DNA from: Echinococcus granulosus
Lineage: Eukaryota > Platyhelminthes > Cestoda > Cyclophyllidea > Taeniidae
Reading direction: 5' to 3'
Length of the DNA stretch: 64,000 nucleotides
NCBI RefSeq assembly: GCF_000524195.1
Contig: NW_020170411.1
Coordinates: 1-64,000 of the forward strand
The translations under genes were made by a program, and so were the position numbers. Shown here piece after piece: positions 36,461 through 49,975 of this stretch. The notes beneath the pieces were generated by a model. It was not told where the DNA came from. It searched no databases and was given only the letters and a program-made list of their open reading frames with translations. Each line of letters begins with the position of its first letter. Positions within the stretch are counted from its first letter, which is position 1.

Positions 36461-39400
36461 ATGGAGGAAGCTGGTGTCTACGCCTCGCAGGGCATTGGGG
36501 GTTACGACAGAGCAGAAGTGAATAGCAGTATTGAACAGAAGGACAATCATGCACAGTATACCATACAGAGCGTTCTCCACTTTATTCAGTCAGAATGGAC
36601 ACGTCTGGAATTACAGCGTTCTCAATGGGAAATGGAACGAGCTGAACTACAAGTACACTTTTTCATTTCCGCTATCTCTGGTTTAGGCAAGAATAGCATT
36701 CCTACAGGGTGAACGACGCGGCCAGGAAAACATAAAACAAGATTTGGTCCGTCGAATCAAGATGCTGGAACATGCACTCAAACAGGAGCGTGTTCGATAC
36801 TACCAGTTGAAATCTTCCATTGATAATAACACAGACAAATCAGTAGACGAGGTCTCGAAATCTGGTCCAGATAGTTCGGTTGAGAACGCCAAGGATTACA
36901 AGAATATAATGGATCCGGGCAGGCAATTAGCACATTGTACGGAACAGGCCCTTCAAAGCAACGCTAAATGGCGGGAAAGCCGTTTAAAACTGAAGCAGTG
37001 AGTTATTGGATATATTAAAGTGTTCCACGACTTATTTAACTCTCTGAAATGCAATCCGGTGTTGTATCTATTCCCGTGTTTATCTGAGCTGTGCTTTTTT
37101 ATTCGATTAGTTTTCTGCAAGAAGTCGGCTACACAGATTCAGTCTTAGCCATTCGTCAAAGTCGTGTGCGTCAGCTACTTTGTGCAACCAATGGGGATCT
37201 AGGAGATCCTGAATCAGTAAATATTTTGAGGAAAAGGTTTGCGTTTCACTAGATTTATATGTTAGCTTCTTTGGATTGGTTATTAATCTACCTAATGCTT
37301 GCAGTCCATCGAACCGCAATTCCCTGACATTGCCTGAGAATGAGGAGGCTGTACTTCGTACCTTCGATTTTTTGGAAAATGCGACCAAGTCGGATGAAAA
37401 GCCTAATCCTCCTGTTGACGCGGAAGCGCCTTGGAATGACGATAAGCCAGCCCCAGGAGTAAGTCTTCCCTCTTCGATATTATACTAAAGAAGTGCAAAA
37501 AATGCAATCTTAATACCAGTTTTCTTGACATTTGGAAACATTTTACAGGGGATATCATCTTTGCTTCCGGGTTTTGATTCCCGAACTGGACAACCCAAGA
37601 GATTCGGGCGGAAGACTGGTGTTGACAATAATTTGGTGGTAAGCAGAGCACTATCTCTTCTAGATCAATGCAATGAAGGGTGATCATCTGAGACTTTAAA
37701 ATTAGGAGTTCCTAAACTCGCTCTCGGATAAGGAGAGTGGGGAAACGGAGGCCCTGTCTAAACTGAGCGAGGCGGTTTGGCCTTTGGGCCCACAGGCGCC
37801 AGGCTTAGATGGAGAACCCGATAATGCACCTGGTGCCTCTAACTTGACGCCCTTCAGCTCAACCAATCAGGTTGAAGTGGATGGAGCTTCTGCGGCCGTA
37901 GGTTTGGGCGATCTCGCTAGTCTTACTGTTGCGAACGAATCTGAAAACGGAAATGGTGCGTTTCCGGCCTCTGATCCCTATTTTAATTCCACAAAAGTTG
38001 GTTCTCAAATCTTGTTGCCCCTCATTATAGATGTAGAACAGTGTGAAACTGGGGGCTTTCTATCGACTGAATCGGGCCTTGGGCAAAAGCAGCCCTCAAC
38101 ATCAGCGATGGCCGGCTCCCGACGCCCTTGGACGAAGAGGTTCGGTTTGAAGGGTCACTTTGACTCGGTTCGCTCCATTGCCTTTCACCCCAGTGAGCCC
38201 TATCTTTTCTCCGGTGGTGAAGATGGACTAGTCATGTTGTGGACTTTGCGTCGTCCAGGGTCTCCAAAACCTGTAAGTCTACTTATTCTATCGATTTCTG
38301 TTTCGGCTTTTGTAAAAATACCCCATACTATGTGTTTACTTCAGGCCAACCGTCTAGATATTTGATTCTCGAGCTTCTTCTAACAGCATATGGTGATAGC
38401 TATCTTTCAGGTAAAGATGAGAAATGTTAGAGTTTTTAGTCGATCATCGTTAATATCCTGTTACTACTTCAGCGTCCGCTTTATTTTTTTGTTCATTCTT
38501 GTTAGTACCTCCAAACTCTAGCTAACCTTCATTTGACCGATAAATGCTCGGAAAGTGTGCTTGTATCTGATATCCTGGCACCTCAAATGGTTTTATATAC
38601 ATTACTAAGTTTGCTCTCGCCTTTCTCCGAGTATAGAGCGCAAACAATGCGAAGAACGGCAATCAAATGGCTGCAATGCTTTTAGCCAACGCCCCGCCTG
38701 ACCTCGATCCGGTCCATATCTATCGAGGCCATATGGGCCCCGTGTTGTCGGTGTCCGTGCCAGCGGTGGGCCAGTGTGCAAGCACCGTTTACTCCTCCAG
38801 TCTGGATGGAGTCATCCGTGGCTGGCGCCTCCCTCGTCCCGATACCTTCACTGGACACTTCGATCTCTACTCCCTCTCTCAGAGCATAAATGAGTTCGGT
38901 CCTCTGCTCAAACGTAAGCCAGGTTCAGCCGTAGCTTCTCACTGCTAGTTTAGTCCATAAATTTCCAAGTGTGGTTTTGTCGGTATTTTTCTTCACTCAT
39001 GACTTTATCATTCCATTAGCACTTTCCATTAATGTAGTTCTAAATGATTATCGTGCCTTCCGTCTCGCTTCCAAAATTTAATGACCTAATGAGAGAGTTT
39101 ACTATGCCGAAATTTGTAAGTAGTGGTAGACTAAAAAGTCAGCCAAATGTAATGCGAATTTGTCACCCTGAGGTGGTGGCGAGGTCATTTGCGTTTTACA
39201 GTGGCTGAGTCACATCTCTCTTGTGCATATCAGGTACCTATTACCATGCCTTGGCAACCTGTGCATTAGGATGAAAACTAGCAGATTGTCATCTTTACCT
39301 TAAAGTGCATTTAAACGGGCTTCTTGCTCAGGTCCAGATTCCTCGGGATGCGCGGTTTGGTCGATATCTGTACACCCCAGCCTCCCCCTGCTGGCGTCTG

Positions 39401-41765
39401 TGGATACTGCCACTGCGGTCTCCTTCTGGCCCCTCCAGTCGGATATGTTACCTGGCGATGACGAGGCACCCTTTCCCATTGAGCTCATCATCCCCTCTCG
39501 CACCATCCTTCTTAGCGAACTTATCACACCCTCTGGTGAGTTATTATTGCATCCGAGTCACTTAATGCGTTAGAGACCTAGGCATAATAGCCGGCATGTG
39601 GACTGTGATGTTATGGGCGAAATGAACGGCTATTATTATGGGTAGCAGCTTTTAACGAGTCAGATTCACTACAAATAACTGACTAATGAGCTGCGATAAC
39701 TAAAAGATAGTAGTTCACTTAGCTTGACGGGTTGTTCCACCAAAATTTTGCGGCTTTAGGAGGTAAGGGTGTCTGCATAGGTATGTCAACTTTACCTTAA
39801 TGATTTGAAATGCGCTATGTACTGGAATTGGAATTTGTTTGATCATGCTCTGAATTGCGAATGCCAAATGTCAATGTTGAGTAACTTGGTAATCGTGATG
39901 TGATTAACATCCAGTTTGTAAAGCATAAAATTAAGGTTCAGAAGAGACAGTTGAAACGTGAAATCTCACTTGTGCAAAAACGGTTATTTTAGACAACCCG
40001 GCGGAAGTGGGTAGACCGACCAGTGTGACGTTCTTCAGCAGTCGCCCGGACCCCTCAAACGCCACCCAGTGCCTAGTTGGCACCAGCACTGGTTGGCTCG
40101 CACTTATCGATGTGGAAACAGGCAAGGTTGTCAACAAGGTGGCTCCTCCCACCGAATCGCCTTCCCGTACACCCGCCATCGAATCCAACTTCAACGAGGG
40201 CGACCCATTCAACCACCACTCCAACGTTAATCTCAGTACGTGGTCTTGCTGGCTTCACTCAAGCATTGAAATTTGAGTGAATGGACCATCTGAAGTCATG
40301 GGATAATTGTGATTAACATTTTGGCGTTTTATTATTTGCAGACTCGGTGACCTATCCTGCTGCTGGTTGGGGTCCTAGAGGAATCCATGCTATCACCATG
40401 TATCAGACGTTTTCGCTGGCCATAACGGGCCATGAAGACCGGTGCATTCGCTTCTACGACATCACCAGACAGGGAGGCAGCAATGGTGGTGAATCGGGGA
40501 ATTTTTGCGTGGGAACCATTGTTACCCACCTCGACGCCGTTACCTGTCTTACAGTTGATCCTCACGACCTCTATGTCCTCACTGGAAGTAAGTTAGTTTT
40601 CCCTCCTCTACTGTCCATTCATTTCCTACCCTTTTCTCCTGCGATCGAATTGTGAAAAGGAATTTTTCGTATTCAATTAATTTGGCATAAGTGACGTTGG
40701 TTACTTTTAGTGAATCTCTTTTTTTAGCATACTGGTCTAGTCGTGGGGCACGATTACCAGGCATTAGAATAAAAGTCTTATTTAAAAGGCCATTTTAGCC
40801 GTTTATCGCGAGGCGGGGTATACGAATGTTCATTGTTTTACATTTTTAAATCTCGTTACGCCGTCAGCAATGGGAAAGTGACTTGATGGGGACCTAGCAA
40901 ATTTTGCGATTGGCAAGGTAGTAGAGCGAGTTCACTTTATTACGCGCTTGTGTGTGAATGCGGGTACCCCTCAGAACTTGTGCACGCACCCGAGCGTTTG
41001 CGTTGGTGCAATCACATTAGTGATTGACACGACTGACTGCTGCCTCTTCTGGCTGGCGGCTAATTTGGCGCAAACATGCGCACTCGCACATGCACCCACA
41101 CTTCGCTACATAAAAATAGGTCCTCATGCGAAGCCAAAACACCGTGTGTGCGTGTGTGGAATGTAGTGATTCATCCAGGCACACAAAAGCCGGACTGCTC
41201 TGACGCTACCACTGACAATAAAATTACTCTGTGCTCTTAACTTTGGCTACGGACACCTACAGTTTTCCACCAGGTGTCTTCGTCGACCTTCTCAGTTGGA
41301 CTAACCTAGTTTCGTCTCAGCTGTGGTTACATCCTTTTTGTTCCATGATTCTTGGCTGTGTCCCCCATGCGACGTACGAATGTGCTTACGACCCTCATTT
41401 ACTGTTACTTATTTCACATCGGTCGTATCTTTTCATCCGGGTACGGTGAAATTAAATACTTTGGGGAGTATTAAGTAACTGCCACTTAGACTGAAAAGCG
41501 ATTATTTAGTTTATGTAAAGTAAGCGACGATTTTGAAGATGTAAAATCTAGCTTTAGCAACTCGCTCTAATCCTACACCACTCTTCTAGGTCACGATTCC
41601 TCAATTCGTCTGTGGGATCTGGAGAGCAGGGCGTGCGTTCAAGAGATGACGTGTCATCGTGTGAAGAACAATGAGTCTGTCCATGCTGTAGCCATGCACC
41701 CAACTATGCCTCTTGCTGCCAGCGCGGGAGCCGATGCTCTCTGCAAAATTTACACTTCCCTGTGA
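36461..41765 (+). CDS. STRN-like: Striatin (STRIPAK complex scaffold, WD40 protein)
   Basis: Eleven exons, all in phase: 36461-36652, 36687-36997, 37111-37236, 37305-37458, 37549-37638, 37706-38272, 38637-38913, 39332-39535, 39993-40235, 40342-40587 and 41590-41765, for 861 residues. The N-terminus has the striatin coiled coil (LHFIQSEWTRLELQRSQWEM; ARIAFLQGERRGQEN; LVRRIKMLEHALKQERVRYY), then FLQEVGYTDSVLAIRQSRVR and RTFDFLENA. GLGDLASLTVANE marks the striatin linker. Six or seven WD40 blades follow, from LKGHFDSVRSIAFHPSEPYLFSGG to the end GADALCKIY. A blade with TGHEDRCIRFYD precedes HLDAVTCLTVDP and SIRLWDLESRACVQEMTCH. Striatin homodimerises through its coiled coil and links PP2A, MOB4 and GCK-III kinases. 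Start chosen: first ATG after upstream stops, matching the family N-terminus. Confidence 0.95.
36653..36686 (+). other. 34-nt mini-intron in the striatin gene
   Basis: GTACAC...GGTTTAG. Its removal joins WEMERAELQ to ARIAFLQGER, an uninterrupted and highly conserved coiled-coil stretch of striatins, so the intron is well supported. Confidence 0.9.
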
Positions 41766-42093
41766 TCCCACCACGTGCACATTCACCCGTCCACACAAGC
41801 ACCTGTATATGATTCCCTCTTTTTCTCCTAAGTGGCGCATTTGTTTGAATCTTCTCTGCTACTCTACTTTTTCATGGCGTCTACTCCCTTACCCTTCCCC
41901 ACTTTTGTGTCTGGAGTCCGCGAGCTTAACGCCCGAGCCGGAGTATGGCGCAAATTTGGGCTCCATTTCCCGCTGCTGTCTCCTTCTCGTTTTGCCACCC
42001 GTTAGCCCACCCATCCGTCCATCCATCTACCTGCCCGAAGTTAGCATGCAGTTAGCTACTCCGTCGTACTCATTTTACTTTGTCAGGGGTTCC

Positions 42094-42099
42094 AATAAA
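42094..42099 (+). promoter_or_regulatory. Candidate polyadenylation signal for the striatin gene
   Basis: AATAAA, 329 nt after the striatin stop codon, in a region with no other gene on this strand. Confidence 0.4.
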
Positions 42100-43009
42100 G
42101 GCGTGACACGGGATCTCTGGTTGTGCACCTCTTTTATTGGTGTTCAGGGATTTGTTTTATGATACAGACAAACCTCCAGAGAAAGCCGCCATGTTTTGCG
42201 TTTTTGGAAACTGTATTTGCGCTCGCGGTGTGTTATGTAGGATCGAATCGGTTTTAGGCGCTGTGACACGTGTTTGCATGACTTGCAAAAGCACTTCATT
42301 GTTGCAACACAGAAGGTGACGCCGATTCATTTGCGACGAAAAGAACTTCGTGCGATTACCGTTTCAAGCTACCCTATTGGGGCCGCGAATCGGTGTCTCT
42401 GTGCCGGAGGGGTGCTTGGATTCCAGTGCCATTTTTGGAGTAGACGAAAATGAAGCTGAAGTTCGGTGTGACCCAACAATGGTGGCGGGTGCGCAAGCGA
42501 TGTCTTTTTGCATCTGGTGGTTCTCTGATTCGGTTGTGAATGTTTAGAATGCTGGAACATTTCCCGAGCGGCTCCAGATGTGCTTTCAGCTATTTCACAG
42601 TCCTTGACTTGTATTATTTCCTGTCGAAGCGTTCGACATCAGATGGGAGGACTAGTTGTTCTATCACAAGAAGTGAAAATAAATATCTATTCTTCTTGGC
42701 AGAAAAACAGTACATTGACAGGATCAAAGTGAGTGAGTTGTGATCACGTAGTACAAGGTAGATGGTGCGATGGGAAATTCCTTGAATTGTTTTTTATGTT
42801 GAGAGGAGTGAATTATTCGTATTTTACAAACTGCAGTTTGTAATTTTGGGGTAGATGGACACTATTTTGTTTGAAAACCTTAAGTATAGAGGTAAATTAC
42901 TGGAGGTAAAATATCACAAAGGTGAGATTTTAAAGAAATAGTAATTTGACAATGAGATGTCATCAATGATGGGTCCTGACTCAGACGAGAATCTTAATAG
43001 CGAATTTTC

Positions 43010-43735
43010 GTTCCTCTGGGCGCCCACAGCACTCCAAGTCTTCCCTGAAGTTGAAAGAAGACCTTATACTAGGTTTGTAGGACAGCATTGCCAACGTGCA
43101 GAAGGGCCGAAAAGGGGGGTTACTGCCATAGCTTGGAGGTCATGGATCCCAGCAGAAATAAAAGGGGGGAGCCTTAAGTGCCAACGTAACCAAAAAGAGG
43201 AGTTAAACGAATAATTGAAGTACTAAATAGCCACCTTCTCCTTCTGAGTACTGTCTCTGGCGCTCCCCTTGGTCACTCTCCTGCATCAGGCATCAGAACA
43301 TAGTCAATGCTGTCAAAAAACCCCCAAAAACTAATCGCTCCAGTCATCGAATACGCGTGCAATCGAGATATTGGACCGCAGCGCTACTACTTTGTCTCAG
43401 CAGTTTTAAAAGGTATGGATTTCCGTCCTGCTTGGGAACTAGATTCTTCGACGGGTAATGTGCTGGTCATCACGCGTGTCCATTACCACTAGTTGGAGCA
43501 CTGGCCTAAAAGCAGTCGTGTAATGAAGGATGAGAATGAAGATTATTCTGTGGGGGAAGTGTTTTCGCTTCCATTCCCCCTCGCAAAGCTGTTTCCACTT
43601 CGGAGCTGCCCAGCCGTATCTATGTCGGTTCTACTGAGCTAGTAGGGAAGTAGAAGAGGTACTGCATTTGCACCCATTCGATATCTTAATATAGATACGG
43701 TAAGCATCTCCGTAACAAAACTATTTAGTTGGTTG
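43010..43735 (-). mobile_element. Truncated, inverted copy of the TRIM-like element
   Basis: On the minus strand, 43735-43425 is nearly identical to 35297-35602. It includes runs such as ATATCGAATGGGTGCAAATG and a shared poly-C-flanked CTTCCCCCACAG block. Homology continues more weakly to about 43216 and then into an LTR-like unit at 43215-43010. Homology stops abruptly at 43735, so the second LTR and part of the core are missing. Confidence 0.7.
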
Positions 43736-46044
43736 ACGATGACGAAAATCGTGCTAATCAACTGGCTAGCTGGTACTTAGGATGGATAGAAGGATGATGA
43801 TTTGCTGCTGCTGGAAATCTTAGTGTAATTATTTCTTCGTTTAGGCTTTTTGAGTATGATAGATATCGGCGCAATGGAATGATCATGTCTCACGAGACTG
43901 CAATGAACAGTGTTGCCTGAAGATTAAAACAGTGAAGAATTCAACCCTGTGTTTTGGATTGTGCGACAAGATTTTATCCACAATACTCCTCTGTCTTTGA
44001 GGTACCCTCGATTATGGAGGGAAGGACAACCCTAATTCACTCCCCACAAAACAATGTAGTAATGTGAAATTTGTTGACCTATCTGTTAGGAGAGCGAAAG
44101 CGGTAATGCCATTCTCCTCCAGTACCCAGTCGTTTAAATCGTACAACGAACCTTCACCTTTTCGCATTGTTTTTGTTGATTCAATATTGTTAAAGTAGTA
44201 CCTTCAAACCTGGCTTAAGATACAATGAGAGTTTCATTTTAGTCGCCAAACTTGATTTTACCCGAACTTGGAGTATTTTGAGTGACAGGGGATGCAAATA
44301 TTGACCTCGTGATTCACAAAAGTTGTGCTAAAACGGCAATCCAAAGTCAACTTATCTGGCTGAAAACGCATGAAGTTCTGGAGTGGACTGTGGGATGTGC
44401 TGGCTATAAAGTATGGGAGGTAAAGGTGCAAATCGTATTTTGTAAATTGGCGAAATACGCATTTACCATTCTCAACTCGTAATGTCTACTCCTAACAGCT
44501 TCTTGGATGATTAACCTAGAATTACTTTTTTCCTTTGTACGGCCACTTGGAACGCAAGCATGGTAGTAGCTGACATTAACCAATTTTGAGGTGGAACGTG
44601 GCTAACCAACGCTCCCGCAAAACTAAAGACCTGATTTCAGTCATCAACTTGAGTACGCCACTAGCATACACTTCATTCGGTCATGCTTCAGTACTACCGT
44701 AATATCACTTCAGACTTTCTATTATGCATCAAATCCATTTTTGTGGCGCAACTTTACCTAGGTTAAATCGACTCAGCGGTGACGATGACGAAATGTCACT
44801 GGCTAAAATTGTATAAATACAAAAAGTTATATAAATTAACACTTAGTTTTGATGGAAAAGTTGGTGACATCTTTTCACAAATCATGATTTAGTGCGCGAG
44901 TCTCCACGAAACTAGGTGATTGCTCAAACAGCATCACTTGATGATCAATGCGGCAAGTGGAGGGAATTTCATTTGCATGAGCAGTCAGTGCTAAATGAAG
45001 AACTGTCAGAGACTTACCTTTGGCATGCCTGTTTGCCCTTTTCTTCTCTCCCATGACTGCTAGTCTTTTGTTATCAGAATCTTGTTTTTTCTTCGCCTTT
45101 TAGTATACTTGAGAAAACATCCCCTTGATGCCTTAACAAAGTTTCGTTTGCAAATAAAATCTCGCAAATTGATGAGTTATATACTCACTTAAACTTTTAA
45201 ATATGCTTAACAAGTTTCAAACGAGAGGTGAGGGCAATTAGTAATTTGTTGATGAAGTGTTTAGCATTGTTGAACAAAAAAGACGAAGGCGAATCTTCGG
45301 TCTATTAAATATGTCTCTCACAGCCCGAGAGAAAAATTCCACTAGAAGTTAACCACCTCCGGTATGTCCCGCTTTCCTTAAATGCTTTAAGCCACCAAAT
45401 TGAACTTTATAGTGAATCATTTACAAAAGGCTTTGATTTTTTTATTTCATCAACTCCATTGCTAAAATTAAATGCTAAAATCTGCGCAGTTACAATGAAC
45501 ATCGTAGACTTTTGCCTGGTTTTAAAGGTAGAGGTGAATGACTGTATGTTAATCGTATTATGGCAGTTCAGAAGAGCTTAGACCCATCTTTTGTGTGTGA
45601 AGCCAACATGAATCTAGCCTGATGCCTAGAAGCACAATTGCGCAACTCAGAGTAAATGTAGCAGTAGTGAAGCGCATTCATCTTGATGAGCTTGCATTGT
45701 CAGCCAAAACTTAAGTTAAGTTGGGTTCGAGAGGTCTGGCCTTTTTGGAGCAGCAGTCAGATTTCTGTGGAGGGCGTTTTGGGGTGGCGCCTTAACACAA
45801 CCTGTACGTGGGTAGCTTGGGTATCGTCAACCTGTTTACTATCATTAAACTCACCTGTGTGGAGATACTTACGGTATTAAATCATAATCAAGAGATGATG
45901 CTGTCTTGACTGAACGAGGAGAGTTTCGCCATGTAAAGATTAATTAGTCGTGCTTAATAGCACTTGCAAATATAGCACAATATAACTACTCCAGCGTTCT
46001 TAATCTTCCCTGGAGCCGTAATATGGCACACCTGCAATACGTCA

Positions 46045-46200
46045 CTCGTTTGTTTAACTCTCGATTTTGGTAATGGGACACTTAGGGGCTTCTCCACTGT
46101 ATCATCTCCGGGCAGGCTGGCCTGAGGGCCATGTCAATAAACCAAGCCCTTCTGTACGGCGACAGTACATATTCTACCCTAGAATTATATCACTACAAAA
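46045..46200 (+). repeat. LTR-like solo copy
   Basis: It begins TGTTTAACTCTCGATTTTGG, continues with GGGACACTTAGGGGCT and GGCTGGCCTGAGGGCCATG, and ends in an ACATATTCTACCCTAGAATTA block. This is the least decayed version of the family left end in the window. No core sequence follows. Confidence 0.6.
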
Positions 46201-47292
46201 GAATAGTTTATTATTGGTGTATGTAGGGGATGGAGAACCGTAGGCAAATCCTCGCGATACAAGATGAAAGACTAGTTGATGAATACGCACATTCGTGAGG
46301 CTGATAACTATTGGAGGTAGTACTTAATAGGGACCTGGTTAAAATACCTAAAAAAAAGGAAAATTAATCTAAGGAACTTCGTTGGAAGGCAGGTTGATGA
46401 ACTTCAATAAACACAGAAGCATTCGCCTAAAACCACTGTTAACTCAGGCGACCATACATGGAGATTTATGCTAGTTTGGGTGGATTTCATAATATTTCCT
46501 ATTATACACGATCTCTTTGTTTAAAGGATTTAATATTCGTTCGATGGGTGGTAGGAAAAGCATGCTAAAAGGATATTTTGGTATTGTGTGAGCAAGTACT
46601 GACAATCTGTGAAAAGGATGGAATAAATAGGTGATGTCATAATACCCCAAAAGAAAACGCGCATGACATGATCGGAGACCTCCAATACACTGCTCCCCTC
46701 AAGCGCGCTACTGGCCCATTTACACTTCCACCTTCAAAGTGAGTTGCGTAGATTTAAACATGTGCACCCTATACTATTTAAAATGACTGATACTTCAGTA
46801 AAACAACTGTCTTTCTTCATGTTTGGTGTTTTCGATTAAAATAGGTTGCTTAGATTGAAATGGTCGTAGCACGACTTCACTCACATTCCAGAAAGTGCGA
46901 CGGGGGAAGCATAATTTTAGGTGGGAAATTCAACCAACTTTATTGAGTAGAAGCCACGGTCTCGTAATAAGTGTTAGTTTGATTTACGGAAATAAATTGA
47001 TGGTAATTGTGCATAAACTGGATCCAAATTTCGATAACCTAACTAGGCAGACCAAATAGGTGAGTTTTGTGGAACCTGTGTCGGTTGAAGCTACCTTCGA
47101 TCTTCACTGGCGATTCTAAACGAATGTTCAATGTAGGTACTGAAGATGCCTGCAACCCCAAAAAGCGTTCCTTTTTGATTTTCTGGAAGATTCATTTGTA
47201 ATGGTTAATTTCCTGATGCTTAAGACAGTTTTGCTCACACCCTCTTGATTGACTGACATCAAGCACAGCTGAATTTTAAGTGCACTAACGGT

Positions 47293-47321
47293 CACCTTGG
47301 CAAGTTCACCTTGCCAAGGTG
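47293..47321. repeat. Perfect 12-bp inverted repeat with 5-nt loop
   Basis: Arms CACCTTGGCAAG (47293-47304) and CTTGCCAAGGTG (47310-47321) surround TTCAC. It can form a strong hairpin in DNA or RNA. It could be a palindromic factor-binding site, a transposon end or chance; no adjacent element was recognised. Confidence 0.6.
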
Positions 47322-48745
47322 GATCAGTTAGCACAATTACGCGCGAGTGAAACCATCGAGTGCCGTGGGCACTGGTTCTAACCCCCTCTGCTCACCTATA
47401 CAAGTCCTTAAAAAGTCATCTGTGCCGAAGTCTAGTTTGCTTATTAGCTGGTTAGGAGTTCGAGAGAATTCACCCCTACACGATTGGGCAATCAGCTCAC
47501 GACAGCAGGAGAAAGGGACGCTCGATTCGAGCAACTAATACAAGCTTTCAAACCGACCGGTGTGGTACTGCACCCCTTTGTTATTTTTTGGGCAGTGGGC
47601 GCAAACCGACCGTTTAAAATGGGAGAGTAGGTACAGAATTTGGTGGGCCTATTGTCCCATTCATATCGTAATCTGGATTCAATTGACCGTCCACGGCAAA
47701 CACGCAGTGTTAAGAAGTGCGATGGAACCTAAAGACGATATATGAAGCAGAAGCCAATGCAATGACACACCCTATTCAAAGGTAATAAGCCGATTTCAAG
47801 TGTTATTTAAAATGGCTTCAATTTGTCGCACGATATACTCTGCTTATGCAAATTCTATTAATAATTTCTTTACTCTTGATTTGATGCAGGCAATCCCTTT
47901 TAAATTTTTAAGTATCTTTGGTAAATGCAAAAAAAAATAAAAGTAGAAATTATGGACACAAAGTACATTTAATGAAAAAACTTACCATTCTATCCGGTAT
48001 CGGAAGGGCTGCAACAAAGTATGGCAATCGAGACTAACTCCCAACATTTTGTAGCCAAGAAGGAATTAAATTCGTGGGTGAGTTATTTTAATGAATTTAT
48101 TACTTAACTAGTGAAATTGAGTAGATTTAGTACCGTGGCTTTCGGTTACCTTCATTCAAATTTAAGGCTCCACGAAATGCAGCATCGAACCCTCACACGC
48201 TTACCCAAAGTGGTTGGACTTCAAAATAATCGACAATTCCTATATTTCCACAAACACCAACCCCCTTACTCGGATTTAAATACAAATCGCAATACTTGCT
48301 GGCGTAGGCAGTTCCGAAAAAATTGTTAATTATAGCTAGAACCCAAACTTTTTTGGTTGTGTATGCTTCTTATGAAACAAACTGCATTTGACATTTGCAA
48401 ATGCAAGGAAATGCGAGGAACTGCATTTCTCGAGTTTAGATCTTTGCCCTTTTATGGCGAAATTATGGTATATTAGCAGTTTATTTTGCACTTCCAATAA
48501 TAATGTCTAGCCACTTTTAATCAACGGATGCACCTAACCCTTGGAACGTAAATGCGCAAAACAGTCATGGTTTGAGAGAATTTTACAAACTGTTAAGATT
48601 ATAGAGTAGGGACAGGGGCCGGTGCCGCACTGAACCTGGGCAGAGACGACACATCAGTACAGCATGACTCGTGGTAACGGGCCCCTGATTTTTTTTACTG
48701 AACACTACCGAGACACTCTAAATTACCACCTAACATCGTTTTCAG

Positions 48746-49975
48746 TATGTGTGGGACTATTCAAATGGCTTAGGAGTATCTTGGTCACCATTTTCAATAA
48801 ACACCTCGTATTCTCCTAGTCGATTGCCAAACACCTCACCTTTTGGGGAACAATTCCACACTCGAATTATCATCAGCCGATCTCAAAGTTGCGCTAGTAA
48901 TCAAAGACCAGTAGACATTCATTTATGGATAGAAATATTGGCCTCCACAGTTAAATGGCAATCAAAAGTGCACATATCAATTACCAGATAAGTAAGGTAC
49001 GTATACAAGTTCTTATTTCCATGACTATTTTCATACTTAGGCACTGCCTCAAAATTTCTCTCAAAAGAAAACAATTAAAGAGAAGGTAAATTGGCAAAAT
49101 CCTGAATCCTTTGTCAAAATGCAGGCTTTTGGGAGTATTACCAATACCTTGGGATGAAAGACACAACAGGCGATGGGAAAGAGCACTGATCAATTGGTAG
49201 CAATCCACCTTCTCCACGCTGGACCTGTCTTCTGACAATGCTNNNNNNNNNNNNNNNNNNNNNNNNNNNNNNNNNNNNNNNNNNNNNNNNNNNNNNNNNN
49301 NNNNNNNNNNNNNNNNNNNNNNNNNNNNNNNNNNNNNNNNNNTGACAATGCTCAGGAATCGTTTGCATTATTGGAAGCCTAGGGCTGAGGCAACTTTTCC
49401 TTACTCTTTAGAGCCTGAACTCGAAGACCCCACAGCTCCGTGTAGCCTATTGCTTTCTCGGGGTTGCGCCCTACTCGCAAACACACCAGAGTGTAGAGAA
49501 AAGAAGGTAAGTGGTTAGTTTATAAGAACTGGTATGATATTCTTTATGCACACTTCTTAAGATGATTTGTACTTAAGCATATTAGTGAATACCTCGAAAT
49601 ACAACAATAGCCTATGCAAATTTATCGTCCAAATCCAAGGACGAAAAAAGGCAGCACAATGGCAGAAAATTACCTTACTTTAAATAAGATGTTAGGGATG
49701 TAGGGCTGTTTACTAAGTTACTAATCACATCTCAATTCTTCCATTTGTAAATATCAATGGGCATATTAAATTCTCTTGCACAGCATCTGCAAATGATAGT
49801 CCTAATTAACACAGAAAAGAGCGATTTGATTGATGAGTTGAAGGGAGTAACACTTAGGAAATCTCACGATTGATGCAGGCTTCCCGTTCCCCTAGGGCTC
49901 GCGGCTTTGACCGTTTCCGTTCCAGTTGTAGCCGCATCAAGTGGAGTTTCTATAAGTTTAAATGTACCCATTAGG
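48746..49975 (+). CDS. Exons of an unidentified gene, interrupted by an assembly gap
   Basis: A good acceptor (CATCGTTTTCAG) opens an exon at 48746 encoding YVWDYSNGLGVSWSPFS. Its end is unclear: the frame runs to a TAA near 48989, and a possible donor lies at 48897. After the N-run, an open frame encodes RLHYWKPRAEATFPYSLEPE and continues to CREKK, with a GTAAGT donor after 49509. A terminal exon at about 49880-49975 encodes ASRSPRARGFDRF and ends in TAG, matching in phase. If the gap is spurious, the frame reads straight through it. No family was recognised. The start of the gene was not found. Confidence 0.35.
49243..49342. other. Assembly gap, 100 N
   Basis: Exactly 100 undetermined bases, the usual placeholder for a gap of unknown size. 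The ten bases before it (49233-49242) and after it (49343-49352) are identical, TGACAATGCT. Confidence 0.95.

Larger units (their letters stand above)
41766..48745. other. Long non-coding stretch with repeat copies
   Basis: The striatin 3' UTR is followed by about 6 kb without a gene that I can support. It contains a truncated inverted copy of the TRIM-like element (43010-43735), an LTR-like copy at 46045-46200, a perfect 12-bp hairpin at 47293-47321, and a GC-richer patch at 47337-47540 that is open on both strands but matches nothing recognised. Confidence 0.5.

Noticed and set aside
47337..47538. Two opposite open frames in a GC-richer patch
   Set aside because: Both strands open equally with no domain, splice sites or repeat partner identified; not enough to call a gene.
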